Translations under genes and position numbers: made by a program | Notes under the pieces: generated by a model | Seen by the model: only the letters and a program-made list of their open reading frames with translations | The model's database searches: none | What the model was told of the DNA's origin: nothing | NCBI RefSeq assembly: GCF_026810445.1 | Contig: NZ_CP113949.1 | Location: 1,550,001 to 1,614,000 of the forward strand | From: Pseudomonas sp. BSw22131 | Lineage (GTDB): Bacteria > Pseudomonadota > Gammaproteobacteria > Pseudomonadales > Pseudomonadaceae | Direction: 5' to 3' | Length of the DNA stretch: 64,000 nucleotides | Part shown: in pieces, positions 1-10,519 of the stretch | Position numbering within the stretch: the first letter of the stretch is position 1 | Layout: every line of letters starts with the position of its first letter

Positions 1-1024
1 AGGATTTCTCCCCAGGTCCGTTGAAGTCGGAATATTGAATCGAGTTCGCGAGGAAGATCGAGTCGCCACCACGGTTTTTGCCACCGTCGTTAAGTGAGAT
101 GTAGTCGAATGGCGTGTCACCGTTGACCTTCTGGAAGGCCAGCGTCAGGGTGTGTGCAGCCAAGAACGAGTAGGCGGCAGACATCGAATAGGCGGTGTTG
201 CTAATGTCGCCCATCTTCTTGCTACCCGTATCACGGGTGTTATAGATGTTGAAGTCGAATGCCAGCGCTTGGTCAGTAGTCAGCGGCAATGCGTAGTTAA
301 CGTTACCGTAGTACTGGTTAAACACGTCTTCCAGTTTGGCTGCATAAAACGCAACGCCCAGACTGTCGCTTACAGCGTACTTGCCACCGGCGTAATCTGC
401 GTTGCCGATGTCGAGGGTCTCTGGCCCGTAAGCGGTACCAAGGCGACCATCGCGGTTCATGCTGTCTTGCGAGGAGCCAGAGTAGAAGTGACCACCTTCA
501 ACGTCCAAGCCTTTGATCTCACTGCTTTGCAGGCTGATACCACTTGCCGTTTGTGGCAATAGACGAGAGCCGCCGACCGCGAATACTGGCGATTGGGGCT
601 GCATATCACCGATCTTCAGCTCTGTTTTCGAAATGCGGAACTTAACATCGCCACCCGCTTTGCCGAAGCTGTCGTGGTTATCGCCCTGAGAGTCGGTGGT
701 CAGGTTGCCAGAGCCCGAGTAGTGATTCTGACCATCGAGTTTGAAACCAGCATAGCCGAAGGCGTCAATACCAACACCGATCAGACCTTGAGTGTAACCA
801 GAGCTATAGTTGCCCCAGAAACCTTGGGTCCAATCTTTGTCGTCAACAGAGGTGTCTTTCTTGTCGCGGTTAAAGTAGTAGTTACGAGCCTTCAGATCCA
901 GATGGCTGTCTTCTACAAAACCCTTGGCTTCAGCTTGGTCGCTTACGAAAGCAGCGGCCGATGCCAATTGTGTGCTGGCTGCTGTAACTGCCAGTGCGAT
1001 TGCGCTCCACTTCATCACTCTCAT
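1..1024 (-). CDS. OprD-family outer-membrane porin (3' end outside window)
   Basis: Reads right to left from an ATG at 1022-1024, preceded by a good ribosome site (AAAGGAGC), and runs off the window start, so only about the first 341 residues are seen. Residues 1-25 are a signal peptide (MRVMKWSAIALAVTAAS...), followed by the OprD-type start AAAFVSDQAKGFVEDSHLDLKARNYYF in spirit, that is, an aromatic-rich first beta strand. Repeated short strands such as GFWGNYSSGYTQGLIGVGID and SLGVAFYAAKLEDVFNQYYG are typical of this 18-stranded barrel family. These porins take up basic amino acids, small carboxylates or aromatic acids; the substrate cannot be read here. The position next to the HIT/slyX genes matches other Pseudomonas. 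The plus-strand open frames over this region are antisense shadows. Confidence 0.9.
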   Translation of the reverse strand, partial: MRVMKWSAIALAVTAASTQLASAAAFVSDQAEAKGFVEDSHLDLKARNYYFNRDKKDTSVDDKDWTQGFWGNYSSGYTQGLIGVGIDAFGYAGFKLDGQNHYSGSGNLTTDSQGDNHDSFGKAGGDVKFRISKTELKIGDMQPQSPVFAVGGSRLLPQTASGISLQSSEIKGLDVEGGHFYSGSSQDSMNRDGRLGTAYGPETLDIGNADYAGGKYAVSDSLGVAFYAAKLEDVFNQYYGNVNYALPLTTDQALAFDFNIYNTRDTGSKKMGDISNTAYSMSAAYSFLAAHTLTLAFQKVNGDTPFDYISLNDGGKNRGGDSIFLANSIQYSDFNGPGEKS

Positions 1025-1722
1025 CGTGACTTTGCTCCTTTAGTTTTAAGAAGAGTACTGCCGTCCCACCTGTTTTTTTATCTGGGCGGCTCTTTCTTTT
1101 TTGTGTCGGCGAAACGTATAGCATGCCGACATTATTGGCGATAGTTACTACTCTATCCTTTCAAATTCTTTACGGCCCTGTCGCAAATGAACGCTGTGTG
1201 TGTCGCTCTTAAACAGCATTCATCGTTTGAAAATGTGCAAGTACTACAGCGTTGTCGAGGGCTGAAATCCCACTCCGCAGTGGTTTGGATTCAGCCATCG
1301 TTTCCCTTGGGCACCCTGTCCATTGTCACCTTTTCGAACGCCACCGAAGCCTTTTGACTCCGGGCCGTTGTTGCTCCTGTGAGTGATAAAGCAACAACCG
1401 TGCACAAAGTTCCTGATCACATGAAAAAAAAGTGAATTGGACAGGCAATGTCTCAGGTCATTAATGCAAGCCTATGATTTATAACGATTAAAAATTTCGG
1501 AATATTTCCGGTTCTTTTCTCGCTCGTCAGCAGGCTACGGCCGAAAGATGTCACTGGCGTTACCTGTTACCCCCAGTGTGAGTAATTCTTGGATGAATCG
1601 GGTAGATGGGGGATAGGGAGTGAGTCGTTTTGGTGCGCTAGCACCCGAAAATGCCTGATCTTGGTACTGCGCCGACGCTGCATCCCGTCGCTCGCTTGTG
1701 ACAGCATTGCAAGTGCGGAACG
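1025..1722. other. Intergenic region upstream of the porin
   Basis: About 700 bases with no convincing gene. It must hold the porin promoter on the minus strand. The only clear structure is a 9-bp perfect inverted repeat, GTTGTTGCT at 1367-1375 and AGCAACAAC at 1390-1398, separated by 14 bases, with no T run after it. It could be a regulator site or a weak hairpin. Confidence 0.4.
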
Positions 1723-2019
1723 GTGAAACGCTTAACGCTTGATTACGCTTGCTTTAGAGGGAATAGGGAGCTATTCCGGGGAGGGCGCAAGCGCCGTTAC
1801 CGGGTGGGTGCATTGGGTCATATCAGTGCGTTAGCCGTGCATATGTTCGGCGGTGGTGCGTCCGGACAATCGGTAGGCTGCCCTTTTGCACTGACTCCAC
1901 AGCAACATCCATTGCGCAAAGTGTTGTTCAAGGCGGTTCCAGAGGTGATTCGACGTCTGTTCCCGCGTATCCTGCCGAATATTGAGCAGGTGGCGCTGCA
2001 AGTCATCCGCTCACGTTGA
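1723..2019 (+). CDS. Hypothetical protein, uncertain coding
   Basis: Open frame of 98 codons with a GTG start at 1723 and an inner ATG at 1843. I do not recognise the product. The C-terminal half, after MFGGGASGQSVGCPF, looks more protein-like than the N-terminal half, with an amphipathic helix around VPEVIRRLFPRILPNIEQVA. It ends 21 bases before the HIT gene start and could be a short conserved protein or the tail of a decayed gene. No good ribosome site is seen before 1723. A frame on the opposite strand (1818-2024) looks weaker. Confidence 0.35.
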   Translation: MKRLTLDYACFRGNRELFRGGRKRRYRVGALGHISALAVHMFGGGASGQSVGCPFALTPQQHPLRKVLFKAVPEVIRRLFPRILPNIEQVALQVIRSR

Positions 2020-2040
2020 ATCATTGATCAGGAGTTGCAT

Positions 2041-2472
2041 GTGTTTGTCTTAGATTCGCGGTTGATGCAAGACACATTGGCTGTGGGAGATTTCCCACTG
2101 TGCAGGTTGCTGTTGTCCAATGATTCGAATTATCCGTGGTTTATTTTGGTGCCTCGCCGTGCGGCCGTCACCGAAGTATTCGAATTGTCCGAAGCAGATC
2201 AGCTGCAACTCTTGAAAGAGACGACCATGCTCTCCAGTGTGCTCAAGGCGGCGTTCAAGGCCGACAAACTCAATGTCGCGGCACTTGGCAATGTTGTGAG
2301 TCAGCTACACATGCATGTCATCGTGCGTTATCGCACCGATGTTGCATGGCCTGCGCCGGTCTGGGGCCGTCATCCTGCCAAACCGTATTCGGGTGATCAG
2401 GCGGCTGCCCTCATTCAACAACTGAAAGAAGTGCTGACAGAAGACTTCAGCTTCGCACCGGAGCCAGTATGA
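2041..2472 (+). CDS. HIT-family nucleotide-binding protein
   Basis: Histidine-triad hydrolase family, proteins that bind or cleave nucleotide phosphoramidates and dinucleotides. The triad is visible as [12 protein letters not shown] (HxHxH-like core) at about residue 90, with the family feature [15 protein letters not shown] near residue 25. I chose the GTG at 2041 because the ribosome site GGAG at 2031-2034 sits six bases upstream and the protein then begins MFVLDSRL, as in other pseudomonads; a TTG at 2035 would add two residues. The stop overlaps the slyX start by four bases (ATGA), so the two are probably cotranslated. Physiological substrate unknown. Confidence 0.9.
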   Translation: MFVLDSRLMQDTLAVGDFPLCRLLLSNDSNYPWFILVPRRAAVTEVFELSEADQLQLLKETTMLSSVLKAAFKADKLNVAALGNVVSQLHMHVIVRYRTDVAWPAPVWGRHPAKPYSGDQAAALIQQLKEVLTEDFSFAPEPV

Positions 2473-2675
2473 ATGTTGATGCTCGGGTGACCGAGCTTGA
2501 AACCCGGCTGGCGTTTCAGGACGACACCATTCAGGCACTGAACGACGTTCTGGTGGTTCAGCAACGCATGCTTGACAGGTTGCAGAGGCAGGTCGCTGCG
2601 TTGATCAAGCGTCAGGATGAAATGGGTGGGCAGTTCGAAGAGTCAGAAGAGGAAGCACCGCCTCCTCATTATTAA
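2469..2675 (+). CDS. slyX: SlyX family protein
   Basis: 68 residues, the normal length for SlyX. Almost the whole chain is a coiled coil: [20 protein letters not shown] followed by [18 protein letters not shown], then an acidic, proline-rich tail ending PPPHY, which is typical of the family. The biochemical role is unknown. It overlaps the HIT gene stop by four bases and ends before a strong bidirectional terminator shared with the convergent cold-shock gene. Confidence 0.9.
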   Translation: MNVDARVTELETRLAFQDDTIQALNDVLVVQQRMLDRLQRQVAALIKRQDEMGGQFEESEEEAPPPHY

Positions 2676-2730
2676 GCATTAAGCGGCTCGATCACACGTC
2701 TCACTGGAGCGAGCAGCCCGGCTCACCAAA

Positions 2731-2765
2731 AAAAACCGCGCCCTTTAAAGGAGCGCGGTTTTTTT
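2731..2765. terminator. Bidirectional rho-independent terminator
   Basis: Eleven-base stem AAAAACCGCGC (2731-2741) pairs with GCGCGGTTTTT (2753-2763) around a loop of CCTTTAAAGGA. The T run on one strand and A run on the other allow it to end both slyX from the left and the cold-shock gene from the right. Confidence 0.9.
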
Positions 2766-2779
2766 AAAGCGTCTCGCCG

Positions 2780-3385
2780 TTAGCGGCGAGGCAGTGCAGC
2801 GATGACGTCTTCGGCCTGAAGTCCTTTGTCGCGGTTCATCACAGAAAACTCGACGCGTTGGCCTTCGACCAGGACGCGGTGGCCTTCTCCGCGAATGGCG
2901 CGGAAATGCACAAAAATATCGTCGCCAGAGTCGCGTGAGATAAAGCCAAACCCTTTGGATGTGTTGAACCACTTCACGGTACCGGTATCGCGGTTGCCCA
3001 AGTCCTGGCCCTGAGAAGCAGGGGCAGGTGAGGACCGGTAAAAACTGACCGCAAGATGCAAGGCTACAGCGATGACAACGGCTGTCAGGCTGACCAGAAT
3101 AGCGGGTTGGCCAGCAATCGTTTCAAGTGGGATGAGCAGGATCATGGTTTGAAGTACGACGGCCAGGATAAGCAGGGCGCTGACAAGATTTTGCAATTGG
3201 TGGCGTGGTCCTCTGTTCCAATAGGGGATCACTGGGGCGAGCACAAGATTAAGCAAACCAAAAAACGCCAGGTACAGCGCATCAGGTTGGGACAGGTAAG
3301 AAGCCAGCGCTTCGCTACGAAGGCCGGGTATGAACGACAGCAGCAAAGCCGCTGCACCGGTTAGCAGGTGAACAATTTTCAACAT
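2780..3385 (-). CDS. Membrane-anchored cold-shock domain protein
   Basis: 201 residues. Residues 1-110 hold three or four membrane segments (for example [34 protein letters not shown] and [19 protein letters not shown]). A complete cold-shock domain follows from about residue 133, starting [15 protein letters not shown] (RNP-1) and continuing [10 protein letters not shown] (RNP-2), ending at AEDVIAAL. Single-strand nucleic-acid binding by the C-terminal domain is expected from the family; what the membrane anchor adds is not known. It has the same neighbours in other Pseudomonas (slyX on one side, dps on the other), so it is core. It converges on slyX across a shared terminator. Confidence 0.85.
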   Translation of the reverse strand: MLKIVHLLTGAAALLLSFIPGLRSEALASYLSQPDALYLAFFGLLNLVLAPVIPYWNRGPRHQLQNLVSALLILAVVLQTMILLIPLETIAGQPAILVSLTAVVIAVALHLAVSFYRSSPAPASQGQDLGNRDTGTVKWFNTSKGFGFISRDSGDDIFVHFRAIRGEGHRVLVEGQRVEFSVMNRDKGLQAEDVIAALPRR

Positions 3386-3839
3386 TTTGACTAACTCACA
3401 TTAAGACGGATCACAAGGAAATAGCGGGTGACCTTCGGTACGCTTCTGAAATATGGAAGGCGTGATGCACTAGGGTCTGGCCAGCCTATGCGCTATCGCC
3501 GGTAGGCAAATCGATAGCGACACGCGGTGTATTTAACAGCAAAGCCGAGAGCTACTCAAATCAAGCGCTTAGCGCCGCTGAGGTAGCGGGTTGCTGGTCT
3601 GTTGACTTGAATTTGGCGAGCTTGCTCCGGGAGGGTATCCCAGAGCGGTTGCCGAGTGTTCAGGCATGCCGGACGTGGCGCCGTTGGCGGGACTACGGCG
3701 CTGGCAGTCTTGGCTCGATCCGTTTTGATCAGTGCGGCAAGCGCTAAGCATTACCGATGGATGGCTGCGTTTGCGCTGCGCTCTTGGTAGAGTGACCGGG
3801 AACTGGTTGTAAAACATCACCATCCAAAGGGGAAGAAAC
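3386..3839. other. Intergenic region between divergent cold-shock gene and dps
   Basis: No gene seen. It must carry the promoters of the divergent cold-shock gene and dps. An 8-bp perfect inverted repeat, CGCTATCG (3491-3498) and CGATAGCG (3512-3519), is visible without a T run. The dps ribosome site AAAGGGGA lies just before 3840. Confidence 0.4.
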
Positions 3840-4313
3840 ATGGCAATCGATATCGGTATCAGCGAAGAAGATCGCAAGTCGATCGTAGACGGTCTTTCGT
3901 GCCTGTTGGCTGATACCTATGTGCTTTATCTTAAGACTCACAACTTTCACTGGAATGTCAGCGGTCCGATGTTCCGTACCCTGCATCTGATGTTTGAAGA
4001 GCAATACAACGAACTTGCCCTGGCTGTGGATTCTATCGCCGAGCGTATTCGCGCGCTGGGTTTCCCTGCTCCGGGCACTTATTCAACTTACGCCCGTCTT
4101 TCGACCATCAAGGAAGAAGAGGGTGTGCCGAGCGCAGAGGACATGATTCGCTCGCTGGTACATGGCCAGGAAGCAGTTACACGTACAGCTCGCGGAATAT
4201 TCCCTTTGCTGGACAAAGTCAGCGACGAGCCCACTGCCGACCTGTTGACTCAGCGTATGCAAGTGCACGAGAAAACCGCGTGGATGCTGCGCTCCATGCT
4301 GGAAACCAAGTAA
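3840..4313 (+). CDS. dps: Dps-type ferritin-like DNA-protection protein
   Basis: 157 residues, normal for Dps. The ferroxidase and helix features are present: [20 protein letters not shown] (His-Trp pair at about residue 38), then [22 protein letters not shown] with the DxxxE-type acidic residues of the intersubunit iron site. The family stores iron at the dimer interface, removes peroxide and can coat DNA under stress or starvation. It sits between the cold-shock gene and aspS as in P. aeruginosa. It is probably monocistronic with a hairpin downstream. Regulation by OxyR or a stationary sigma factor is known for relatives, but I cannot read a site here. Confidence 0.9.
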   Translation: MAIDIGISEEDRKSIVDGLSCLLADTYVLYLKTHNFHWNVSGPMFRTLHLMFEEQYNELALAVDSIAERIRALGFPAPGTYSTYARLSTIKEEEGVPSAEDMIRSLVHGQEAVTRTARGIFPLLDKVSDEPTADLLTQRMQVHEKTAWMLRSMLETK

Positions 4314-4678
4314 TACCGCTGTCGGCGGGTAGCGCCGGTCGCCGCTCGCCAACGTAACAGAGCCATGCCGACCTGCCACTCTCAGGTCGGCTGGTCCATG
4401 ACTTCGATTGCGTGCATTAATTAAATAAGGTTCTTAATTTTCTGCAAGTTATATGGTCATTATTTGTCTTGAATATAAATATTTACCGTCGTTGCTCGAT
4501 TTTGATAATCCCCGCTGTTCTTTACACACTATTCCGCTGGTAGAAACGGTTTTCTCCTACAACGTCCATGCGCTATGCCTGCTGGATAACTATTTCTGAA
4601 TAAGGCTTGATAGCGATCTGTTCAGTATGTGTGGTGTTAACTTGAATATGGGTCAATTATCGAGATATTGGAGGTGTT
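4314..4678. other. AT-rich intergenic region with hairpin
   Basis: Contains a perfect 9-base stem GCCGACCTG (4367-4375) and CAGGTCGGC (4383-4391) that could end dps transcription, although no T run follows. From about 4420 to 4670 the sequence is clearly AT-richer than its neighbours and probably includes the promoter of the downstream ribbon-helix-helix gene. No gene seen. Confidence 0.5.
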
Positions 4679-5020
4679 ATGGTTAGAGGATCAAACCGAG
4701 AGGTTGGAGATTTAGGTGGAAGTATCAGCATCAGGAGTGACCCGTTCGTCGAAGGGTTCGATATGGAACTCGCCCAGCCTCACGCGCGTTCCGTGCGGCT
4801 GAACGGTTTGGCTACATGTTTGCGCCTTGAAGAGGTTTACTGGAATATCTTGTCCGAGATCGCCCGGCTTAACCGGTGCTCCGTCAATTCCGTTCTTTCG
4901 TACGTAGACCGGGAAGTGCATTTAAGGCACGGAGGCGTCAAAAACTTCAGCGGGCTGATACGCGTCGTCTGTGTAGCGCATGTCCTGAAGACTGAAGAGT
5001 TGCAGTTGTCGAAAGCCTGA
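4679..5020 (+). CDS. Ribbon-helix-helix domain protein
   Basis: 113 residues from an ATG with a good GGAGG site at 4670-4674. Residues 37-80 fit the RHH_4-type fold: RSVRLNGLATCLRLEEVYWNIL is the beta-strand and first helix pattern, then LSEIARLNRCSVNSVLSYVD, as in small arc-like proteins. The family is usually annotated as DNA-binding, but targets are unknown. It sits alone between dps and aspS in an AT-rich setting. A C-terminal segment, FSGLIRVVCVAHVL, is hydrophobic and may be the last helix. Confidence 0.75.
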   Translation: MVRGSNREVGDLGGSISIRSDPFVEGFDMELAQPHARSVRLNGLATCLRLEEVYWNILSEIARLNRCSVNSVLSYVDREVHLRHGGVKNFSGLIRVVCVAHVLKTEELQLSKA

Positions 5021-5302
5021 AATTTGCTGATCGCTAATTTGTCTGGACACAGGTCGGCGAGCCTGAATCGTGTGGGCCGACCTGCGCTCACGTCCGGTCG
5101 CGCAGTGATCGTCCACGCGACGATCCATCTGCGCGGCTGCACAGCCTTGATTAACCCTATATAATCCTCCGCCTACTCTGGAACGCAGGTACAAACCGTC
5201 GGGTTTAGTCGGGTTTTAACTGCAGCCAAGGCTCTCGCGCCATGCCACGCGTGCTGACGAGAGTTCCACTGAATTCGAATTACGAGAAGTGAAAACACGA
5301 TC

Positions 5303-7078
5303 ATGATGCGCAGCCATTATTGCGGCCAACTCAACGAGAGCCTGGAAGGTCAAGAAGTCACCCTGTGCGGATGGGTCCATCGCCGTCGCGACCATGGAGG
5401 TGTGATCTTCCTCGACATTCGCGATCGTGAAGGTCTGGCTCAAGTGGTTTTCGACCCTGATCGTGCAGACACTTTTGCTGCGGCTGACCGTGTTCGCAGC
5501 GAATACGTAGTCAAGGTCACCGGCAAGGTCCGTGCCCGTCCTGCTGGCGCCGGTAACGCAAACATGGCATCCGGTGCCATTGAAGTGCTGGGATATGAAC
5601 TGGAAGTACTGAACGAGTCCGAGACTCCTCCCTTCCCTTTGAACGAATATTCAGACGTCGGCGAAGAAACCCGCCTGCGTTACCGCTTCATCGACTTGCG
5701 TCGCCCGGAAATGGCCGAGAAGCTGCGTCTGCGTTCACGCATTACCTCCAGCATCCGCGGATTCCTCGACGGCAACGGTTTCCTCGACGTCGAAACGCCG
5801 ATTCTTACCCGTGCTACCCCAGAAGGCGCACGTGACTATCTGGTGCCGAGCCGTACTCACGCCGGCAGTTTCTTCGCCTTGCCGCAGTCGCCTCAGCTAT
5901 TCAAACAACTGCTGATGGTCGCCGGGTTCGATCGTTACTACCAGATTGCCAAATGCTTCCGTGATGAAGACTTGCGCGCGGATCGTCAGCCTGAATTCAC
6001 CCAGATCGACATCGAAACCAGCTTCATGAACGAAACCGAAATCATGGGCGTCACCGAAACCATGATTCGCAAACTGTTCAAAGAAGTCCTGGATCTGGAG
6101 TTCGGTGACTTCCCGCACATGACTTTCGAAGAAGCGATGCGTCGTTTCGGTTCCGACAAGCCAGACCTGCGTAACCCGCTTGAGCTCGTAGACGTTGCCG
6201 ATCAGCTCAAGGACGTTGAGTTCAAGGTGTTCAGTGGCCCGGCCAACGATCCGAAATGCCGGGTCACCGCATTGCGTGTTCCGGGCGGGGCTACCATGCC
6301 ACGCAGCAAGATTGACGATTACACCAAGTTCGTCGGCATCTACGGCGCCAAGGGCCTTGCGTACATCAAGGTCAACGAGCGCGCCAAAGGCGTTGAAGGT
6401 CTGCAATCGCCAATCGTCAAGAACATCCCTGAAGCCAGCCTGAACGTGATCCTTGATCGCGTCGGTGCAGTGGACGGCGACATCGTGTTCTTCGGTGCAG
6501 ACAAGTTCAAAGTTGTCAGTGAAGCCCTCGGTGCATTGCGCATCAAGGTCGGTAACGATCTGAACCTGCATACGTGCGAATGGGCCCCAATGTGGGTTAT
6601 CGACTTCCCGATGTTCGAAGAAAACGAAGACGGCAGCTTCTCTGCGTTACACCACCCGTTTACTGCACCCAAGTGCTCGCCAGAAGAGCTGGAAGCCAAC
6701 CCGGCTACAGCCTTGTCTCGCGCCTACGACATGGTGCTGAACGGCACCGAGCTGGGAGGTGGTTCGATTCGTATCCACCGCAAAGAGATGCAGCAAGCAG
6801 TGTTCCGTCTGCTGGGTATCGCTGAAGACGAGCAACAAGAGAAGTTCGGCTTCCTGCTCGATGCATTGAAATACGGTGCACCGCCGCACGGCGGTCTGGC
6901 ATTTGGTCTGGATCGTCTGGTCATGCTGATGACCGGCGCGCAGTCCATCCGCGAAGTCATCGCGTTCCCGAAAACCCAGAGCGCTGCAGATGTCATGACC
7001 CAGGCGCCGGGTGTAGTCGATGCAAAGGCGTTGCGCGAGTTGCACATCCGTCTGCGCGAACAGCCAAAAGCAGAATAA
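5303..7078 (+). CDS. aspS: Aspartyl-tRNA synthetase
   Basis: 591 residues, class II bacterial-type AspRS that charges tRNA-Asp (and in many Pseudomonas also tRNA-Asn). The N-terminal OB anticodon-binding domain starts [20 protein letters not shown]. Class II motif 2 is [16 protein letters not shown] at about residue 220, the bacterial insertion domain follows, and motif 3 is [12 protein letters not shown] near residue 533. Start: ATG at 5303 with a second ATG directly after it at 5306; either is possible. The upstream ribosome site is weak. The long open frames antisense to it are shadows. It leads the conserved aspS-yebC-ruvCAB-tol series. Confidence 0.97.
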   Translation: MMRSHYCGQLNESLEGQEVTLCGWVHRRRDHGGVIFLDIRDREGLAQVVFDPDRADTFAAADRVRSEYVVKVTGKVRARPAGAGNANMASGAIEVLGYELEVLNESETPPFPLNEYSDVGEETRLRYRFIDLRRPEMAEKLRLRSRITSSIRGFLDGNGFLDVETPILTRATPEGARDYLVPSRTHAGSFFALPQSPQLFKQLLMVAGFDRYYQIAKCFRDEDLRADRQPEFTQIDIETSFMNETEIMGVTETMIRKLFKEVLDLEFGDFPHMTFEEAMRRFGSDKPDLRNPLELVDVADQLKDVEFKVFSGPANDPKCRVTALRVPGGATMPRSKIDDYTKFVGIYGAKGLAYIKVNERAKGVEGLQSPIVKNIPEASLNVILDRVGAVDGDIVFFGADKFKVVSEALGALRIKVGNDLNLHTCEWAPMWVIDFPMFEENEDGSFSALHHPFTAPKCSPEELEANPATALSRAYDMVLNGTELGGGSIRIHRKEMQQAVFRLLGIAEDEQQEKFGFLLDALKYGAPPHGGLAFGLDRLVMLMTGAQSIREVIAFPKTQSAADVMTQAPGVVDAKALRELHIRLREQPKAE

Positions 7079-7206
7079 GCGGGGGAGGGCGCGGCGCGAT
7101 GGCGGTGCGTCCTGATCCTTGGCTTGTAAAGGTCCGTGTTGAGTAAAGCGTCGGCGCTTGATTCATCAGGTCGCTGGCGTTCGTGTTTCAGGGTTTGGAG
7201 CGTGTT

Positions 7207-7953
7207 ATGGCTGGTCATTCCAAGTGGGCGAACATAAAGCACCGCAAAGAGCGTCAGGATGCCAAGAAGGGCAAGATTTTCACCAAGTGGATCCGTGAGT
7301 TGACCGTTGCTGCCCGTCAGGGTGGCGCAGATCCAGGCTCCAACCCTCGTCTGCGTCTGGCGCTGGACAAGGCGTTGGGCGCAAACATGACCCGTGACAC
7401 GATTGATCGTGCGGTCGCGCGGGGTGTCGGCGCTGACGATGGCAATGATGTCGAAGAGCTCGGTTATGAAGGCTATGGCCCTGGCGGTGTAGCGATCATG
7501 GTCGAAACAATGACCGACAACCGTAATCGTACGGCTGCAGCTGTTCGTCACGCGTTCAGCAAGTGCGGCGGCAATCTCGGGACGGATGGATCGGTGGCTT
7601 ACCTGTTCGAGCGCAAGGGGCAGATATCGTTTGCCGCTGGCGTCGATGAGGACTCTCTCACCGAAGCTGCGATGGAGGCAGATGCCGACGATATCGCGAC
7701 CAACGAAGACGGCTCGATTGACGTGTTTACCTCGTTTTCGGGTTTCTACGCAGTACGCAATGCGATTGAAGCTGCTGGTTTCAATGCGGTCGATGCTGAA
7801 ATCGTGATGCAGCCCACCACCAGTGCCGTGCTTGATCTTGAGATGGCGGAAAAGGTTCTCAAGCTGATTGATATGCTCGAGGACCTGGACGACGTCCAGA
7901 ACGTGTATTCCAACGCTGAAATTTCAGACGACGTGCTGGAGCAGCTTGGCTGA
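7207..7953 (+). CDS. yebC: YebC/PmpR-family protein
   Basis: 248 residues from ATG 7207, preceded by GGAG six bases upstream; an in-frame GTG at 7183 is less likely. The family signature [20 protein letters not shown] is at the N-terminus and [12 protein letters not shown] follows in the second domain. In P. aeruginosa the homologue PmpR is described as a transcriptional repressor of quinolone signalling, while more recent work places YebC proteins at the ribosome helping translation of proline-rich stretches. It precedes ruvC, as in most gamma-proteobacteria. Confidence 0.93.
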   Translation: MAGHSKWANIKHRKERQDAKKGKIFTKWIRELTVAARQGGADPGSNPRLRLALDKALGANMTRDTIDRAVARGVGADDGNDVEELGYEGYGPGGVAIMVETMTDNRNRTAAAVRHAFSKCGGNLGTDGSVAYLFERKGQISFAAGVDEDSLTEAAMEADADDIATNEDGSIDVFTSFSGFYAVRNAIEAAGFNAVDAEIVMQPTTSAVLDLEMAEKVLKLIDMLEDLDDVQNVYSNAEISDDVLEQLG

Positions 7954-7972
7954 CAGTTTTTGTCAGGATATT

Positions 7973-8025
7973 GAAGCCGGAGAAACGAAGCGATGATCAT
8001 CTCATCGCTATCGGCCTCCGGCTTC
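7973..8025 (+). terminator. Long intercistronic hairpin between yebC and ruvC
   Basis: Outer arms GAAGCCGGAG (7973-7982) and CTCCGGCTTC (8016-8025) are perfectly complementary, and inside them CGATGA pairs with TCATCG. No long T run follows, so it may be a partial terminator or an mRNA-stability element separating yebC from ruvC. Confidence 0.6.
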
Positions 8026-8077
8026 TGCCTTTATGCTGCGTTTCATTGTGCGCATCACTTCTCATGCTGCAGGCGTT

Positions 8078-8602
8078 ATGACTCTTATTCTAGGTATCGA
8101 CCCCGGTTCGCGAATTACCGGTTATGGCGTTGTGCGTGATACCGGTCGCGGCTGTGAATATGTCGCCTCAGGCTGTATTCGTACGGGAAGCGGTCTGCTG
8201 CACGAGCGTCTGCAGATCGTTTTTCGAAGTGTCAGGGAGGTTATTCAGACCTACGAGCCAGTGACGATGGGCATCGAAAAAGTGTTCATGGCCAAGAATG
8301 CCGACTCGGCGCTCAAGCTTGGGCAGGCGCGAGGCGCGGCTATCGTTGCGGGGGCTGAGGAAGGCCTGGAGATTGCGGAATACACGGCGACCCAAGTCAA
8401 ACAGGCCGTCGCCGGAACGGGCGGTGCTAGCAAAGAGCAGGTCATGATGATGGTCATGCACTTGCTGAAGCTGACGCAAAAGCCCCAGATAGATGCTTCC
8501 GATGCGCTGGCGATTGCTCTGTGCCATGCGCATACCCGATCAAGCCTGATTCCCCATGGTTTGACAACGGCGCGCAGCCGGGGTGGGCGTTTGCGTCTGT
8601 AA
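8078..8602 (+). CDS. ruvC: Holliday-junction resolvase RuvC
   Basis: 174 residues from ATG 8078, giving the standard start [17 protein letters not shown]; an upstream in-frame ATG at 8033 would add 15 residues and seems unlikely. The four metal-binding acids are visible: D7 in GIDPGS, E in [11 protein letters not shown], and the two Asp of [14 protein letters not shown] near the end. It cuts four-way junctions made by RuvAB branch migration. It is the first gene of the ruvC-ruvA-ruvB group. Confidence 0.96.
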   Translation: MTLILGIDPGSRITGYGVVRDTGRGCEYVASGCIRTGSGLLHERLQIVFRSVREVIQTYEPVTMGIEKVFMAKNADSALKLGQARGAAIVAGAEEGLEIAEYTATQVKQAVAGTGGASKEQVMMMVMHLLKLTQKPQIDASDALAIALCHAHTRSSLIPHGLTTARSRGGRLRL

Positions 8603-8713
8603 CGCATCATCCGCACATAAAATTTCACTTGCAGGTCATACGCGTCCTGCAAACATGGCGAGCACGGTCAAGCCGGGCAGTTGTCTTCCCGGTTATCGAT
8701 AAGGATCTGATAG

Positions 8714-9322
8714 GTGATTGGACGTTTACGCGGTTCGCTGGTCGAGAAACAACCGCCTCATCTGGTGCTGGACGTCGGAGGCGTGGGCTATGAGATCGAG
8801 GTCCCCATGACCACGCTCTACAGGCTGCCGCATCTGGGCGAGCAGGTGACCCTGCATACTCATCTTGTAGTCCGTGAAGACGCTCACCTGCTTTTCGGTT
8901 TCTACGAGAAACGCGACCGCGAAATGTTCCGTGAGCTGATTCGTCTTAACGGTGTAGGTCCGAAACTGGCGCTGGCGCTGATGTCGACGCTGGAAGTCGA
9001 TGAACTGGTGCGCTGCGTGCAGGCTCAGGACACCTCGGCCCTGACCCGCGTGCCGGGGGTGGGTAAAAAGACCGCAGAGCGATTACTGGTCGAGCTCAAG
9101 GATCGTTTCAAAGCATGGGATTCTCTGCCGGGATCGTTCAGGCTGGTGTCCGAAGGGCCGGGGGCGGCCGTGCCCGTAGCGACCGCCGAATCCGATGCGG
9201 TCAGCGCGCTTATTTCGTTGGGCTACAAGCCGCAGGAAGCAAGCAAGGCCGTTTCCGCCATCAAGGACAAGAATTTGAGCAGTGAAGATTTGATCCGCCG
9301 CGCGTTGAAGGGGATGGTTTAA
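8714..9322 (+). CDS. ruvA: Holliday-junction branch-migration protein RuvA
   Basis: 202 residues from GTG 8714 ([13 protein letters not shown]). Domain I is the OB fold; two helix-hairpin-helix motifs follow, [14 protein letters not shown] and [13 protein letters not shown]; domain III, which binds RuvB, is the last 50 residues ([17 protein letters not shown]...). Its stop codon directly abuts the ruvB start, so the two are translationally coupled. Confidence 0.96.
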   Translation: MIGRLRGSLVEKQPPHLVLDVGGVGYEIEVPMTTLYRLPHLGEQVTLHTHLVVREDAHLLFGFYEKRDREMFRELIRLNGVGPKLALALMSTLEVDELVRCVQAQDTSALTRVPGVGKKTAERLLVELKDRFKAWDSLPGSFRLVSEGPGAAVPVATAESDAVSALISLGYKPQEASKAVSAIKDKNLSSEDLIRRALKGMV

Positions 9323-10381
9323 GTGATTGAAGCCGACCGCCTGATAGCCGCCACGGGGGGGCGTGACCGCGACGAGCAACTGGATCGTGCGATCCGGCCG
9401 CTGAGTCTCGCCGACTATATCGGCCAGCCCACCGTTCGCGAGCAGATGGAGCTGTTTATTCAGGCCGCCCGTGGGCGTAATGAAGCGCTGGACCACACGC
9501 TGATTTTTGGTCCGCCGGGTCTTGGGAAGACCACTCTGGCCAACATCATCGCTCAGGAGATGTCTGTCTCGATCAAAAGCACTTCGGGGCCTGTACTCGA
9601 GCGCCCAGGCGATCTTGCTGCGATTCTGACCAATCTTGAGCCGCACGACGTGCTCTTCATTGACGAGATCCATCGTTTGTCCCCCATCGTCGAGGAAGTG
9701 CTTTATCCGGCAATGGAAGACTTTCAGCTCGATATCATGATTGGCGAAGGCCCGGCCGCACGCTCCATCAAGCTTGATCTGCCGCCTTTTACGTTGGTCG
9801 GCGCAACGACTCGCGCCGGTATGCTGACCAATCCGCTACGTGACCGATTCGGCATCGTCCAGCGGCTCGAGTTTTATAACGTTGCCGACCTTGCCATCAT
9901 TGTGTCGCGCTCTGCTGGCATCCTCGGGCTGCACATTGAAGATGCGGGTGCGTTCGAAATTGCCCGTCGTGCGCGCGGTACGCCGCGTATTGCCAACCGC
10001 CTGTTACGTCGCGTCCGCGATTTCGCGGAGGTACGAGCCAAGGGCCAGATCACGAAAGAGATTGCCGATCTTGCGCTGAACCTGCTGGATGTCGACGAAC
10101 GGGGTTTTGATCATCAGGACAGACGCCTGCTGTTGACCATGATCGAGAAGTTCGACGGTGGTCCGGTGGGGGTAGACAACCTGGCCGCGGCAATCAGTGA
10201 AGAGCGTCACACGATTGAAGACGTGCTCGAACCCTATTTGATCCAGCAAGGCTATATCATGCGCACGCCTCGTGGGCGTGTCGTGACACGTCATGCCTAC
10301 CTGCATTTCGGCCTCAATATCCCGTCACGCATGGGCGAGTTACCCACCGTGAATACGCCCGTTGATGAGGTCGATGATTAA
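9323..10381 (+). CDS. ruvB: Holliday-junction helicase motor RuvB
   Basis: 352 residues, AAA+ ATPase. Walker [14 protein letters not shown] at about residue 62, Walker [13 protein letters not shown], sensor 1 [19 protein letters not shown] and a C-terminal winged helix ([18 protein letters not shown]). The GTG start at 9323 follows the ruvA stop with zero spacing. It forms hexameric rings that pump DNA through the RuvA-bound junction. Confidence 0.97.
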   Translation: MIEADRLIAATGGRDRDEQLDRAIRPLSLADYIGQPTVREQMELFIQAARGRNEALDHTLIFGPPGLGKTTLANIIAQEMSVSIKSTSGPVLERPGDLAAILTNLEPHDVLFIDEIHRLSPIVEEVLYPAMEDFQLDIMIGEGPAARSIKLDLPPFTLVGATTRAGMLTNPLRDRFGIVQRLEFYNVADLAIIVSRSAGILGLHIEDAGAFEIARRARGTPRIANRLLRRVRDFAEVRAKGQITKEIADLALNLLDVDERGFDHQDRRLLLTMIEKFDGGPVGVDNLAAAISEERHTIEDVLEPYLIQQGYIMRTPRGRVVTRHAYLHFGLNIPSRMGELPTVNTPVDEVDD

Positions 10382-10519
10382 ACGTCACATCGGGCGATTT
10401 ATTCGCGCGTTTCATGGTCTGACGGGCAGTCGCGAGGATTCGCTGACGCGGCTGACTGCAAAATCTATGAAAAACAGTTGCCTGGCCTGATTGGCAACCT
10501 GAGGAGTAAGCACTAGAGT

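Noticed and set aside
152..1144. Plus-strand open frames over the porin
   Set aside because: The minus strand reads a clear OprD-family porin; these frames are shadows.
5897..6571. Minus-strand open frame of 224 codons within aspS
   Set aside because: AspRS motifs run through the plus strand without break; no ribosome site for the antisense frame.
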